The notes beneath the pieces were generated by a model. It saw only the letters and a program-made list of their open reading frames with translations. It was not told the origin of the DNA and ran no database searches. This document shows, piece by piece, positions 23,502 to 32,714 of a DNA stretch of 64,000 nucleotides (position 1 is its first letter; each line of letters opens with the position of its first letter). The position numbers and the translations under genes are program-made. The stretch is from Clostridia bacterium (GTDB lineage: Bacteria > Bacillota > Clostridia > Oscillospirales > SIG627). The DNA is taken from assembly GCA_017517325.1 (NCBI GenBank), contig JAFWZW010000003.1, positions 20,953-84,952 on the forward strand, written 5' to 3'.

Positions 23502-24287
23502 CTATGAAAAATCAACAATTTCACCACCTAAAGCCTCTTCGTAAGGAATCACGGTCAGCTCCGGTGACAGGGCACACAAGGCATCGCGAAAACAATAGAC
23601 CGCATCTTTTTCGGAAGCGTGGTGGCCGCAATCGATAACGGTCATTCCCAGCTCTACCGCTTCCTGGGCAATATGATACGAGATATCCCCTCCCACAAAG
23701 GCATCCGCACCTTTTTCAAGGCAAGGCAATACAAGGTCTTTACCGGAGCCGCAGCAAAAGCCAACTTCCTCAATATCAAGCCCGGCGGAATATAGGCGAA
23801 CGGGCGCACCCAAAGCAGAAGAGACGCGCTCCGCCAGATCTTCGGGGCTTATTTTTTCGCACAACGAGCCAATGGCACCGATGAAAGGCTCGTTCTCTAA
23901 AAGAGGCTCGCGGCGGTACGGAGCAACCACGCCGATCTTCTCACCCAAACGGTCGTTCAACCCGTCTACCGCTCCGTCAAAACGGGTGTGAAGACTGATC
24001 AAAGAGATACCCGCCTGCATTAAAAGGATGATCTTCTGCCCTACAAGGGTATCTTCGTTAATAGCCTTAACGGGCGAAAAGATCAAAGGGTGATGGCTTA
24101 CGATCAATTGGCACCCCTCAGCCATAGCTTTTTCAATGGCGGAAAAGGTAACGTCAAGGCAGGTGAGCACGCGTGTGATCTCCTGCTCACGGTCGGGACA
24201 GACCAAAAGCCCGTCGTTATCCCAAGAACAAGCGCGTTCTACGGGATAGATCGTTTGAAAATAAGCTTCCAGATCACGAATTCTCAT
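23502..24287 (-). CDS. Nif3-like dinuclear metal center protein
   Basis: A 261-residue protein of the Nif3/YqfO/DUF34 family. The metal-site residues lie in LIVSHHPLIF (His-His), LISLHTRFD (His and Asp) and near the C-terminus in VIDCGHHASE (His, Glu). The N-terminus CSWDNDGLLVC is the usual family start. Proteins of this family form toroidal hexamers with a two-metal site; a role related to GTP cyclohydrolase I-like chemistry or metal insertion has been suggested. GGAGG precedes the ATG at 24287. It overlaps the end of trmK by 14 bp, the conserved trmK-yqfO pair of Firmicutes. Confidence 0.93.
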   Translation of the reverse strand: MRIRDLEAYFQTIYPVERACSWDNDGLLVCPDREQEITRVLTCLDVTFSAIEKAMAEGCQLIVSHHPLIFSPVKAINEDTLVGQKIILLMQAGISLISLHTRFDGAVDGLNDRLGEKIGVVAPYRREPLLENEPFIGAIGSLCEKISPEDLAERVSSALGAPVRLYSAGLDIEEVGFCCGSGKDLVLPCLEKGADAFVGGDISYHIAQEAVELGMTVIDCGHHASEKDAVYCFRDALCALSPELTVIPYEEALGGEIVDFS

Positions 24288-25005
24288 TGATAGCCTCCAG
24301 TTGTGAAAGGTATAACGCCTCCTCCTTTTTTTCCAAGGATACGTCAAAACCCGCTTTTTCTTTTCCGACGATTTTCGACCTCACCTTGGCAAGGCGTTTT
24401 TCAAAATAAAGCGAAGCCCCCTCCCCTTTCGTTTGGGAAAGGTATTCGCCCACTAAATAAAATTCAGGATCCCGCTCTCTTCTGACACCGTCAAATCGCG
24501 CACGGAAGATGAGAAAGACCTTGCCGTTTTCCCCAATGGCTTGCTCCCCTTCTACCGAAAAGCCGTTCTCATAAAGGAATTTGCGAAGCAAATGCGCACG
24601 GCTCATAGGCTGAAGAACGAAGCCGGTATTCAAAGGAATCCGATCCAAAGCCCGGGAAAGGATCCCGGCAATCGTTTCGCCGCCCATTCCTGCAATCACG
24701 AAGGTATCGGGAGAAAGAGAGATCACATCCAAAATACCGTCGGTCAGAAAAAACTGCGCCTTATGAGCGATGCCGGCACTTGTCAAAGCCGCTTTGGCAC
24801 GGGCAAGGGGCTCGGGATTCAAATCGGTCACGATGGCGTGGCGGCACCACCCGTTTTCCAAAAGGAAAAGCGGAAGCGCTCCGTGGTCTGAGCCAACGTC
24901 ACACACCACACCGCCCCGTGGCAAGCTCTCCGCAATGGCGGAGAGTCTTGCCGAAAGGGATGCGGACCTTGCACCTCCGGCATTATTTGCTTGCCAGATA
25001 TGCAT
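24274..25005 (-). CDS. trmK: tRNA (adenine-N1) methyltransferase TrmK family
   Basis: A 243-residue enzyme that methylates N1 of A22 in tRNAs. SAM motif I is CDVGSDHGALPLFLL, and the catalytic region is VIAGMGGETIAGIL. The C-terminal half is the coiled-coil domain of the family (EKRLAKVRSKIVGKE to KKEEALYLSQL). The ATG at 25005 is chosen because GGAG lies 7 bp upstream. It overlaps the end of the DUF1858 gene by 23 bp. This gives about 15 residues more than relatives have before SARLSAIAE, so a later non-ATG start is possible. Confidence 0.88.
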   Translation of the reverse strand: MHIWQANNAGGARSASLSARLSAIAESLPRGGVVCDVGSDHGALPLFLLENGWCRHAIVTDLNPEPLARAKAALTSAGIAHKAQFFLTDGILDVISLSPDTFVIAGMGGETIAGILSRALDRIPLNTGFVLQPMSRAHLLRKFLYENGFSVEGEQAIGENGKVFLIFRARFDGVRRERDPEFYLVGEYLSQTKGEGASLYFEKRLAKVRSKIVGKEKAGFDVSLEKKEEALYLSQLEAINENS

Positions 25006-25186
25006 TGATCTTCTCCACCAGGGCATCGGCATCAGTTCCGTGAACGGCACAAGCCTGGGCAATGGATTCTCCGCGGGAAGCGGGGCAACCGAGGCAATGC
25101 ATACCGATCTCAAAAAAGAACTGTGCAGTTCCCTGATCTGCATCCAGAATATCACCGATGATGCTTTCTTTGGTTACAGAGGTCAT
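24983..25186 (-). CDS. DUF1858 domain protein
   Basis: A 67-residue helical protein. The family signature is EIGMHCLGCPASRGESIAQAC, with the CxxC pair that could bind metal or form a disulfide. Relatives are small, often fused to hybrid-cluster or redox proteins, and have no assigned reaction. The ATG at 25186 has AAAGGAG upstream; the ATG at 25204 does not. It lies between the pseudo-ATPase and trmK. Confidence 0.88.
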   Translation of the reverse strand: MTSVTKESIIGDILDADQGTAQFFFEIGMHCLGCPASRGESIAQACAVHGTDADALVEKINAYLASK

Positions 25187-25213
25187 ATTTTTTTCTCCTT
25201 TCATAGCAATGAT

Positions 25214-27856
25214 TTATGAATCGCGCCCTTGGGCGGGATCATCTTTTTTCAAAAACTTCATCCATTCCGAGATCACAAGAGGGATCACGGCTAAAACGGT
25301 GGCAAAGAACAGGATCCAGAAGCTGATACCGGAGCCTGCGGCACCCGTCTGCCAAAGTCTCTTCAGTGGCGTTGCCACAGTCAGAAGAAGCACGAAGAGG
25401 CAGAGCCCCAAGGTGATAGCACCGATTTTTCCGATCTGGCGAAGACGCTGAAGCAGGTGACCGTCAAACTTTACGGACAGAGAGGAAAACCAGGAAGCCA
25501 TCACGAAGGTGATCAGTGCGGCGCTTTGAGCCGTATCCGCCCCGCCTGATGCATACAGAGCGATCTGGTAGGAAAGCATCGTAGCAATGGCCTGGGTGAT
25601 ACCGATGATCAGAGGAATGATGATCAGGACCTGCAGAGAGGCAACGCGGTCATCCTTCAGAACGCCCTTGTTATCCTCAAGCTTTGGCCCGGGCAAGCGG
25701 TAAAAAATATTGGCCCCTGCGGGGATGATGGCTCCAAGCCCTGCAAGAAGCATTGGCAAACGCTCAAAAGGGACCGTGCCGTGAGCCGTCAGAGAAATCA
25801 AAATACTGATTCCAAGCGCTACCTGTACAAGGAGCACATACTGCATAATATGGACCACGTTGCGATAGAAAATGCGTGCCCAATTGATACAAAAGGGCAT
25901 CAATTCGTATTTCTTTTCTTTTACCAAAAGATCCGCATTGAGGCGGACTGCATTGAGCTTTTCCTCTGCGCTGACCACGGAAATATCCGATTCCATTTGA
26001 GGCAGGGTGTTATAAAGCCCGTCGGTCATGGAAAGAGTGATATCCCCATTATCCTTATGGTATTTTACAATGCTTTGCTTCTCCTCAACCGGGAAGCCGC
26101 AATACGCCTTGTATTTTTCAATATCGGCAACGAATACGCCTCGATCCATTCGCTCGTAGGTCTGGTAAGACAGAGCGTACTGATAATCGTTCTCGCCGAT
26201 GATGGAAACGCTCTTGGAAAGGGCCGCAACCGTTTCGGGGTAGTCATCCGTAAGCAGATACGTAATGACGCCTGATTTCTGACAGGTATTTACCGCATTG
26301 GCAGCGGCGGCGCTGATGGGGGTGGAAAGCCCGAAAACGCCCAGATACGTCATCCCCCTACAGAGCCTTCTCTGATCTCCCGTTGAAGGCGAGGATACGG
26401 AAAGGGTGGCGACGGCGACGATGCGCTCGCTGATCCCCGCAAGATGACGTGCATCTGCACGCAAAGCGGCACGGACGGATTCATTCATCGCATGGCTTTG
26501 CCCGTCCTTCCATATTTCCGTACAAGCTGCCAGAACGGAATTGGGGTTGCCTCGGATCACCAGCCGATACTTTCCTTCGCAAAGGGTCAGAGCGCAGGAA
26601 TAGCCCAGCTTTGGGTCAAAATCATAGCGATTGATAAACAGGTGCTTTTTTTCAAGCCTTGTTTTTTGGATCCCGATTCCTGCAGCGGCAGACATTATGG
26701 CCTTTTCCGCCTGCCACTCTTCCCTTTTGCCTGTGTAGTATTCTTTGCCGCTTTGTGCAAGTAGCAGATTTTCAAGAAGCGGAGCGGCTTTTTCGCCCGC
26801 CTCTTTAAACTCAAAGCAATTCTGCCCCAAATAGAAAGAGCTGGGAATGGGGCTTGAATAAAAGAGATAATCGCTGGAATTGACGAACACGCAGTTTACG
26901 TCACTTAAACGGTCGACGGCACCGGGATTTCGCAGGATGACGCCTTCTCCGAAGAGCTTTGCCGTCATAAAAGCGATGGCAAGATCGCACAGATGCTCAA
27001 TGGAATCGGGGAAAGCGGCAATCACCGCAGCAGAGGCGTAGTAGAAGGAATCAAATACGTCCTGACCGCGAAACACCCCGAAGGCAAAGAGAAAAAAGCA
27101 GGTGACGACCCAAATCATAGAGATCTGCTTTTTCAGCTCCGTAGCGGTGCGGTAGATCTGAGGAACGGTGGTGTTCTGACGGGAAACGGTAAAATTCTCA
27201 TTATCAAATATGTTTCTGCCTGTATTGCAAACGAACACCTTGGCACTACCGTGAAGGACCACGCTACCCGCAAAAAGGATACAATCGAAGTACGGAAGGG
27301 CACTTTCCTCTTCCTCTACCTCGGCATGGCTTCGTTTGAAAACGGGAACACGCCTGCCGGTCACGCTGGCTTCCAGGATCTTTAAGGCACTGTGCTTTAA
27401 GATAATACCGTCGCAGGGCATCACGTCGCCTTTTTCCAAAAGAAGAATATCCCCCGGCACCAATTCACTTTTGGCCACGGAGCGGATCCTGCCGGAACGG
27501 CGCACATGGTATTTACTTCGGGAATAACGCTCCGTTTTTTTCTGAACGGAACGGCAATAAAAATGGGTGCCCAGCACGATGGAAGCGTAAAGCAGTGACA
27601 CTGCGATCATTGCAATCAGCGACGTTACGTTCCCCGTTCCCACGTAGTCAAGAAAGCCCACCACGAGAAAGAGGATCATCATAATATCGCCGAAGATCTT
27701 TTTCAGAAGGCCTGAAGCGGTATTTTTCTTTTCAAAGAGAATATTTTCGCCAAATTCACGGCGATTCTGCAAAACCTGCTCCGAGGTAAGACCCAATTCG
27801 GGATCGGTACCCAAAATGGAGCGAAGCTTCTCTAAGTTGACTTCCAGTAGATTCAT
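25214..27856 (-). CDS. P-type ATPase homologue with degenerate catalytic motifs (pseudo-ATPase)
   Basis: An 880-residue protein with the full layout of a P-type cation ATPase: N-terminal cation-ATPase segment, two membrane helices, actuator domain, two helices, P/N domains, then about six C-terminal helices. The reading frame is uninterrupted, but the hallmark residues are gone. The actuator TGES reads TGRR (166-169). The M4 PEGL reads PDSIEHL (283-289). The phosphorylation motif DKTGT reads NSSDY, with Asn326 in place of the catalytic Asp. KGA reads RGN (435), TGD reads TDD (536-538), and GDGxND reads TDGLYN (611-616). ATP-driven transport through a phospho-enzyme is therefore unlikely. Its ATG overlaps the stop codon of the ClpE-like gene by 4 bp. 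A regulatory, scaffold or sensor role is inferred only from the combination. Confidence 0.85.
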   Translation of the reverse strand: MNLLEVNLEKLRSILGTDPELGLTSEQVLQNRREFGENILFEKKNTASGLLKKIFGDIMMILFLVVGFLDYVGTGNVTSLIAMIAVSLLYASIVLGTHFYCRSVQKKTERYSRSKYHVRRSGRIRSVAKSELVPGDILLLEKGDVMPCDGIILKHSALKILEASVTGRRVPVFKRSHAEVEEEESALPYFDCILFAGSVVLHGSAKVFVCNTGRNIFDNENFTVSRQNTTVPQIYRTATELKKQISMIWVVTCFFLFAFGVFRGQDVFDSFYYASAAVIAAFPDSIEHLCDLAIAFMTAKLFGEGVILRNPGAVDRLSDVNCVFVNSSDYLFYSSPIPSSFYLGQNCFEFKEAGEKAAPLLENLLLAQSGKEYYTGKREEWQAEKAIMSAAAGIGIQKTRLEKKHLFINRYDFDPKLGYSCALTLCEGKYRLVIRGNPNSVLAACTEIWKDGQSHAMNESVRAALRADARHLAGISERIVAVATLSVSSPSTGDQRRLCRGMTYLGVFGLSTPISAAAANAVNTCQKSGVITYLLTDDYPETVAALSKSVSIIGENDYQYALSYQTYERMDRGVFVADIEKYKAYCGFPVEEKQSIVKYHKDNGDITLSMTDGLYNTLPQMESDISVVSAEEKLNAVRLNADLLVKEKKYELMPFCINWARIFYRNVVHIMQYVLLVQVALGISILISLTAHGTVPFERLPMLLAGLGAIIPAGANIFYRLPGPKLEDNKGVLKDDRVASLQVLIIIPLIIGITQAIATMLSYQIALYASGGADTAQSAALITFVMASWFSSLSVKFDGHLLQRLRQIGKIGAITLGLCLFVLLLTVATPLKRLWQTGAAGSGISFWILFFATVLAVIPLVISEWMKFLKKDDPAQGRDS

Positions 27857-30135
27857 ACTTCCTCTTTATCGGTCGTAATGCAAATTTTACCATCCTTTAC
27901 CGAGAGACGAACGCCACGGATCAAACGTTCACGGTCTGCCACCAGATGATCGGCAACGGGATCCTCAACGCGGGTCTGCAGGAATCGCGCCATATTTCTC
28001 GCACCGTACTTTTCACTGTAGCTTTCCTCAGCAATATATGCCACAACGGCATCGTCATAGGAAAGAGCAAGGCCTTTTTCTGCCATAGCATCCTTCAGTT
28101 CACGCATACGCAAGGCAGCGATTTTCACAAAATCCTCGCGGGAAAGCTTGCGGAAGGTGATGATCTCATCCACGCGGTTAATAAATTCGGGGCGTAAAAA
28201 CGCTTCCAGCCCCTTCAGGGTGCGGGAGCCTTCGGCGTCATCCAGACTGTGGCCAAAGCCTGAAATGCCGGAGCGCACCTGACTGCCGGCGTTGGTGGTC
28301 ATCACGATAACGGTATTTTCAAAATTGATCTCTTTACCGTGGGCATCGCTGACCTTGCCGTCATCCAGGATCTGCAGGAGCACGTTGAGTACGTCGGGAT
28401 GTGCCTTTTCGATCTCGTCAAACAGTACTACGGAATAGGGCTTGCGGCGGATCTTCTCCGTCAGCTGACCAGCATCGTCATAGCCCACGTAACCGGGAGG
28501 TGAACCGATGATACGGGAGACTGCGTGCTTTTCCATATATTCCGACATATCAAGACGAATGAGAGCATCGGGCGTATCAAAGAGCTGACAGGCAAGCTGC
28601 TTGACCAGCTCCGTTTTACCCACACCCGTGGGTCCTGCAAAAATAAAGCTGGCAGGCTTTGCCTTTACGCTGATACCGGCACGATGGCGCTTGATGGCAC
28701 GGCAGACGGCATCCACCGCTTCATCCTGTCCGATGATATGATCGGAAAGGATCTCTTTCAGACCTACGATCTTTTCAAATTCATTTTCGGAAATGCTGGC
28801 GGCGGGAATCCCCGTCCAGGATTCAATGACGCGGGCAATATCCTCGATGGTCAAAGCAATACCGTCACGCTCACGGGAGAGTCTTGAAAACTCATCCTCC
28901 AAGCGCATTTGCGACACCTTGATCTCTGCAATGCGGGCGTAGACGGAATCATCGGGATCGCTTTTGGATTCCAGTTCTTCCCGCTCGGAGCGAAGGGTTC
29001 CCAGTTCTTTGGAAATGGCGTCGATCCGATTGATCACGTCACTTCCGATGGCCTTTCCTGCGCAGGCTTCGTCCAGAATGTCAATGGCTTTATCCGGCAG
29101 GAAGCGATCCGTAATGTACCGCTCCGAAAGATTTACGGTGGTGCGAAGGATGCCCTGAGGCACCTTCAGGCCGTGAAAGGCTTCGTAATACTTCTTTATG
29201 CCTTCCAAGATCTCAATGGTTTTGGAGGCGTTGGGCTCTTCCACCATCACGGGCTGGAAGCGGCGTTCCAAGGCCTGATCCTTTTCAATATATTTGCGAT
29301 ATTCCGCAAGAGTCGTGGCGCCGATGATCTGAATTTCACCGCGGGAGAGAGCGGGCTTTAAGATATTGGCACAGCTCATACCGCCTTCCGCATCCCCGGC
29401 CCCTACGATGGTATGGATCTCGTCGATCACCAGAATCACGTTCCCCTGCTTTTTGATCTCTTCCACAAGGCTCTTCACTCGGCTTTCAAATTGGCCGCGG
29501 AAATGGGTTCCGGCAACCATTGCCGTAAGATCCAGAAGAAAGACCTCTTTATCCTGCAGACGCACCGGGACCTTTTTGTCGGCAATGGCTTGGGCCAAAA
29601 GCTCTGCAATGGCGGTTTTACCCACGCCGGGCTCACCGATCAGGCAAGGGTTATTCTTCTGTCGGCGGCAGAGGATCTGGATCACACGGGCAAGCTCGGC
29701 TTCTCTGCCGATGACCCGATCCAGTTCCCCGCGGACGGCCTTGCGAGTCAGATCCAAGCAATATCCTTCCAGCATTTTAGAGTGCTTAGGCGCTTTTTTT
29801 CCGCCTTTTTCTCCACGGTTGTTGCCGGAGGATTCTTCCTTTTCGTTATCGTTTTTCACGGGAACGGGAGGCGTAATGGCGCCGAACAGAGCACCAAGAT
29901 CCATAGCGGAAGCATCCCCGTCCTGAGAGGCCTCCACCATTTGCTCCATTTGCTGTTCAAAAAGCTCCAGATCCTCTTCACGGATCCCCATTTTTTCCAT
30001 CTGATCTGCCAAGGGCATAATTTTCAGTTCCTTGGCACAACGAATACAAAGCCCCTCAGAGGTGACCTTTTCACCCTGGATCTTGTTTACGAAAATAACG
30101 GCGGGGCGGACCTTACAACGGGCACATAGTTTCAT
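27853..30135 (-). CDS. clpE: ClpE/ClpC-type AAA+ unfoldase with N-terminal zinc finger
   Basis: A 760-residue Hsp100 protein that unfolds proteins for ClpP. Residues 1-40 form a zinc ribbon with Cys4, Cys7, Cys30 and Cys33, as in ClpE and McsA. A low-complexity linker (about 85-118) replaces the Clp-N repeats. The first AAA+ module has Walker A GEPGVGKT (167-174) and Walker B VILVIDEIH; the second has GPTGVGKTE and VVLFDEIEKAH, then the arginine-finger region RPEFINRVDEII. A middle coiled coil lies between them. The gene is translationally coupled to the pseudo-ATPase downstream and is 3 bp from pgsA upstream. ClpE name follows the zinc finger; a ClpC identity cannot be excluded. Confidence 0.9.
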   Translation of the reverse strand: MKLCARCKVRPAVIFVNKIQGEKVTSEGLCIRCAKELKIMPLADQMEKMGIREEDLELFEQQMEQMVEASQDGDASAMDLGALFGAITPPVPVKNDNEKEESSGNNRGEKGGKKAPKHSKMLEGYCLDLTRKAVRGELDRVIGREAELARVIQILCRRQKNNPCLIGEPGVGKTAIAELLAQAIADKKVPVRLQDKEVFLLDLTAMVAGTHFRGQFESRVKSLVEEIKKQGNVILVIDEIHTIVGAGDAEGGMSCANILKPALSRGEIQIIGATTLAEYRKYIEKDQALERRFQPVMVEEPNASKTIEILEGIKKYYEAFHGLKVPQGILRTTVNLSERYITDRFLPDKAIDILDEACAGKAIGSDVINRIDAISKELGTLRSEREELESKSDPDDSVYARIAEIKVSQMRLEDEFSRLSRERDGIALTIEDIARVIESWTGIPAASISENEFEKIVGLKEILSDHIIGQDEAVDAVCRAIKRHRAGISVKAKPASFIFAGPTGVGKTELVKQLACQLFDTPDALIRLDMSEYMEKHAVSRIIGSPPGYVGYDDAGQLTEKIRRKPYSVVLFDEIEKAHPDVLNVLLQILDDGKVSDAHGKEINFENTVIVMTTNAGSQVRSGISGFGHSLDDAEGSRTLKGLEAFLRPEFINRVDEIITFRKLSREDFVKIAALRMRELKDAMAEKGLALSYDDAVVAYIAEESYSEKYGARNMARFLQTRVEDPVADHLVADRERLIRGVRLSVKDGKICITTDKEEV

Positions 30136-30138
30136 ACT

Positions 30139-30780
30139 TTACTTTCCTTCAACGGATTCACGTTTCTTTTGTTCTTTTTTATTTTGAATGATCGCATCCT
30201 TGGTGGATTCGATCTGAGATGCATAATTAAACACGTACATAACGAAGGCCATGAGCATCACGAGAATGAGAATGATGCAGAGAAGATTAGCCAAAAAGAG
30301 GTCGCCGCCGGCCACAGTATGAAAAAAATGAACTACACAGATCAGAACGTACCATACGATGGTGGCAAGCTTTCCGCACCAAACGGCGGAAACGTAGACG
30401 TTGCTTTTTGACATAATCAGATAGGCGCCGACGATCATCACGATCTCCTTTGTGATAATGATCACCGCTAAGATCACGAAGGGGCCGCGGAAGGCAACGG
30501 CAAGGCATATGGTAACCGCAACCTCCAAAAGCTTGTCGGCAAGAGGATCAAGGAGTTTTCCTACGTTGGTGATCCAGTTATTCCGACGAGCAAGAAAACC
30601 GTCCACCGCATCGCTGATTCCGGCTAAAATGAAAACGATGCCGGCAGCACGAAGCTGTTCCGCCTGGGTGCCGCGATCGATCACGCCGAAAAAGAAGAGA
30701 ACGTAGACGGGCACCAGAAGAATGCGGAATGCAGATATGTAATTGGGAATTTGCTTTGCTTTGAACGCAAGTGATTTCAT
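30139..30780 (-). CDS. pgsA: CDP-alcohol phosphatidyltransferase (PgsA-like)
   Basis: A 213-residue membrane enzyme with about five helices. The catalytic CDP-alcohol phosphatidyltransferase signature DGxxAR...G...D...D is complete in DGFLARRNNWITNVGKLLDP plus LADK. It most likely makes phosphatidylglycerol phosphate from CDP-diacylglycerol and glycerol 3-phosphate, judged by the N-terminal IPNYISAFRILLVPVYVLFF and size. The C-terminal ~25 residues are charged and cytoplasmic. It lies between cvpA and clpE in the operon. Confidence 0.9.
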   Translation of the reverse strand: MKSLAFKAKQIPNYISAFRILLVPVYVLFFFGVIDRGTQAEQLRAAGIVFILAGISDAVDGFLARRNNWITNVGKLLDPLADKLLEVAVTICLAVAFRGPFVILAVIIITKEIVMIVGAYLIMSKSNVYVSAVWCGKLATIVWYVLICVVHFFHTVAGGDLFLANLLCIILILVMLMAFVMYVFNYASQIESTKDAIIQNKKEQKKRESVEGK

Positions 30781-30783
30781 TTC

Positions 30784-31500
30784 TTATCCTTTCGTGATGG
30801 AGAACATTCCAAAAAAATCAAAACCTGAGAGAAATTTTAAAAGATAAGTCTGTTCAGGGTCAAACGAAGCCAAAAAAGGATTGGGGCTACTACCGATCCA
30901 GGGGGCGGCGGAAACCAAAATTGCAGACAATACAAGCACCAGAAAAAAGCCCTGCAGAGCACCTGCCAAAAGACCCAAAAAACGGTTTGAAAAATTAAGA
31001 ATCGGAAGTTTGGAAATCAGATCCAGAAGGTGCACCGCAATGCGAACGGCAACGGAAAACACCACGAATAAAAGGAAAAACGCCAAGGCGTAGGAGGCGG
31101 CATCAGCCAAAGGCAAGGCCACGAAGCCGGAAACGGTATCTGCAGCGGCATCCCCCACGGTCTGAGAAGCGGTGGCCACATGATCTGCAATGGCTTCAGC
31201 ATCAGTTCCAAAGCGCGCAAGAAGCTGTTGACAGCTTTCCGGCAAAGCGGAAAAATCAATGCCGGATGCGCTCTGCCCTATTTCTTGAGACAAGACAGTC
31301 AAAAAGCGCTGACGCAGAAACGGATAGAAAAACGCAGAGCTGAAAAAGGAGCCAAGGGGCTTTGCAAACAACGAGGTGAGGAAAAAGGCAATAATACTGC
31401 CGAAAAAGCCGAAAAAGCTTTTAATAAAGCCACGCTTCTTTCCCATCCAGATGCATAGGATCAAAATAGCCAGAAGCAGAAGGTCGATCAAAATATTCAT
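30784..31500 (-). CDS. CvpA-family membrane protein
   Basis: A 238-residue protein with four hydrophobic segments. The start, MNILIDLLLLAILILCIWMGKKRGFIKSFFG, is the standard CvpA opening. The later part, FLGLLAGALQGFFLVLVLSAIL, is the last helix pair. CvpA proteins are linked to colicin V export in E. coli and to envelope homeostasis in other bacteria; the activity is not known. A ~60-residue insert between helices 2 and 3 is predicted outside the membrane. It overlaps the DUF5711 gene by 4 bp. Confidence 0.85.
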   Translation of the reverse strand: MNILIDLLLLAILILCIWMGKKRGFIKSFFGFFGSIIAFFLTSLFAKPLGSFFSSAFFYPFLRQRFLTVLSQEIGQSASGIDFSALPESCQQLLARFGTDAEAIADHVATASQTVGDAAADTVSGFVALPLADAASYALAFFLLFVVFSVAVRIAVHLLDLISKLPILNFSNRFLGLLAGALQGFFLVLVLSAILVSAAPWIGSSPNPFLASFDPEQTYLLKFLSGFDFFGMFSITKG

Positions 31501-32678
31501 TTCGAATCTCCTTTCTTATCTAAAAAGCGGATCTTGGCGGTAGTATCGGAGCAAAGGATCACCGTATCCTCCGAAAGCACGCCGAAATCGGAATATTCCC
31601 CATCCAGCGTATAGGATTTCATTTCTTCATCAGCACGAAGCACGTAAAGCTTGGCGTGAGTCAAAACGTAAACGGTATCTTCCCAGGTTTCTACCTTGAG
31701 GATCTGAGAGGAAAGCTTTTCAGAGATAAGCTCCTGACCTTTTTCGTCAAATGCGCGCAGACGGAAATTGACACCGATGGAGAGCTCGTCCTGCACGATA
31801 CAAAAGAGTTCTTCTCCCAAAGAGATCTGCTCAAGACTTCCAGCGGGAATGGATGCACTTGCTACCGTTTCCCCATCATCCATAAAGGTAATGGTTTCAT
31901 CGGTAACCAAAACGGCAAAATCACGATGAGATCGGACGGCAAGCGGGATCTGATCCGCAAAGCTTACGGTATAAAGGGGTATCTCTTCCCCAAGCTTCAA
32001 CCCGATCATCTCCCCAAGCAGTTCGCCGTTCTGGGTTTTGACGGTGGTAACGTTCAAAATGTTTTGATCGGAAAGGTAAGCGTCTATCGCAAACTTATCG
32101 GCAGAAAGCCAGCGGTGGATCTCTTCAAAATCCCGATCGTAAACGAAGACGGCGGAATGGTAGGATTTTTCAGAGGTGACCACGCAAAAGGCACCGTCAC
32201 CGTTGATGGATACGCCCTGTACCGCATAGTCAAAGGTATTTTCATACAGCAAAGAGAAGGAATTATAAATGCGAACCTGATAACCGCCCAGATCGTAAAT
32301 GGCAAGATATCGGTCACCGCAGACGGCGGTGGGATTGGTCATACTGTAAGAATCGGTCATAACGGCACTGCCGCGGCGGTCGTAAAGAGTGACACCGCTT
32401 TCGCTGACCAGTGCAAGGTCGCCGCGGAACACGTGGAAGCGGTTGCCGGAATCGGCGTTGTAATGGATCACCGTTTCCTCGTTAAAGGTACCGGATGAGG
32501 AAAAATCCAGATATTTGATCAAATAGCGGAGGTTTTCGATGGTAATATCGTTTCTGAAAAGGATCAGACCGCCCAATAAAAAGGCAACGAGCACAATAAT
32601 GGCCACAAGTTTCATTCGCTTGAATTTTTTTACCTTGATCTCAGAACGGGTATCCCCCATTTTTTCTGCTTGGTTCAT
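31497..32678 (-). CDS. DUF5711 single-pass membrane protein with propeller-like ectodomain
   Basis: A 393-residue protein with a short cytoplasmic Lys-rich N-terminus, one membrane helix (MKLVAIIVLVAFLLGGLILF, ~residues 22-41), and an extracellular beta-rich domain of WD40/YVTN-like repeats (for example LYDRRGSAVM, FVYDRDFEEIHRW, YVLRADEEMKSY). It matches the DUF5711 group known mainly from Clostridia, which has no assigned function. It is co-translated with cvpA (4-bp overlap) and lies downstream of truA with a 36-bp gap. Confidence 0.8.
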   Translation of the reverse strand: MNQAEKMGDTRSEIKVKKFKRMKLVAIIVLVAFLLGGLILFRNDITIENLRYLIKYLDFSSSGTFNEETVIHYNADSGNRFHVFRGDLALVSESGVTLYDRRGSAVMTDSYSMTNPTAVCGDRYLAIYDLGGYQVRIYNSFSLLYENTFDYAVQGVSINGDGAFCVVTSEKSYHSAVFVYDRDFEEIHRWLSADKFAIDAYLSDQNILNVTTVKTQNGELLGEMIGLKLGEEIPLYTVSFADQIPLAVRSHRDFAVLVTDETITFMDDGETVASASIPAGSLEQISLGEELFCIVQDELSIGVNFRLRAFDEKGQELISEKLSSQILKVETWEDTVYVLTHAKLYVLRADEEMKSYTLDGEYSDFGVLSEDTVILCSDTTAKIRFLDKKGDSK

Positions 32679-32714
32679 GCGCTCTCCTTTCTATTTTGAT
32701 CGCAATATTTTCTT

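Noticed and set aside
27853-30135. McsA-McsB/CtsR type heat-shock operon around the Clp gene
   Set aside because: No ctsR, mcsA or mcsB is adjacent. The zinc finger belongs to the Clp protein itself.
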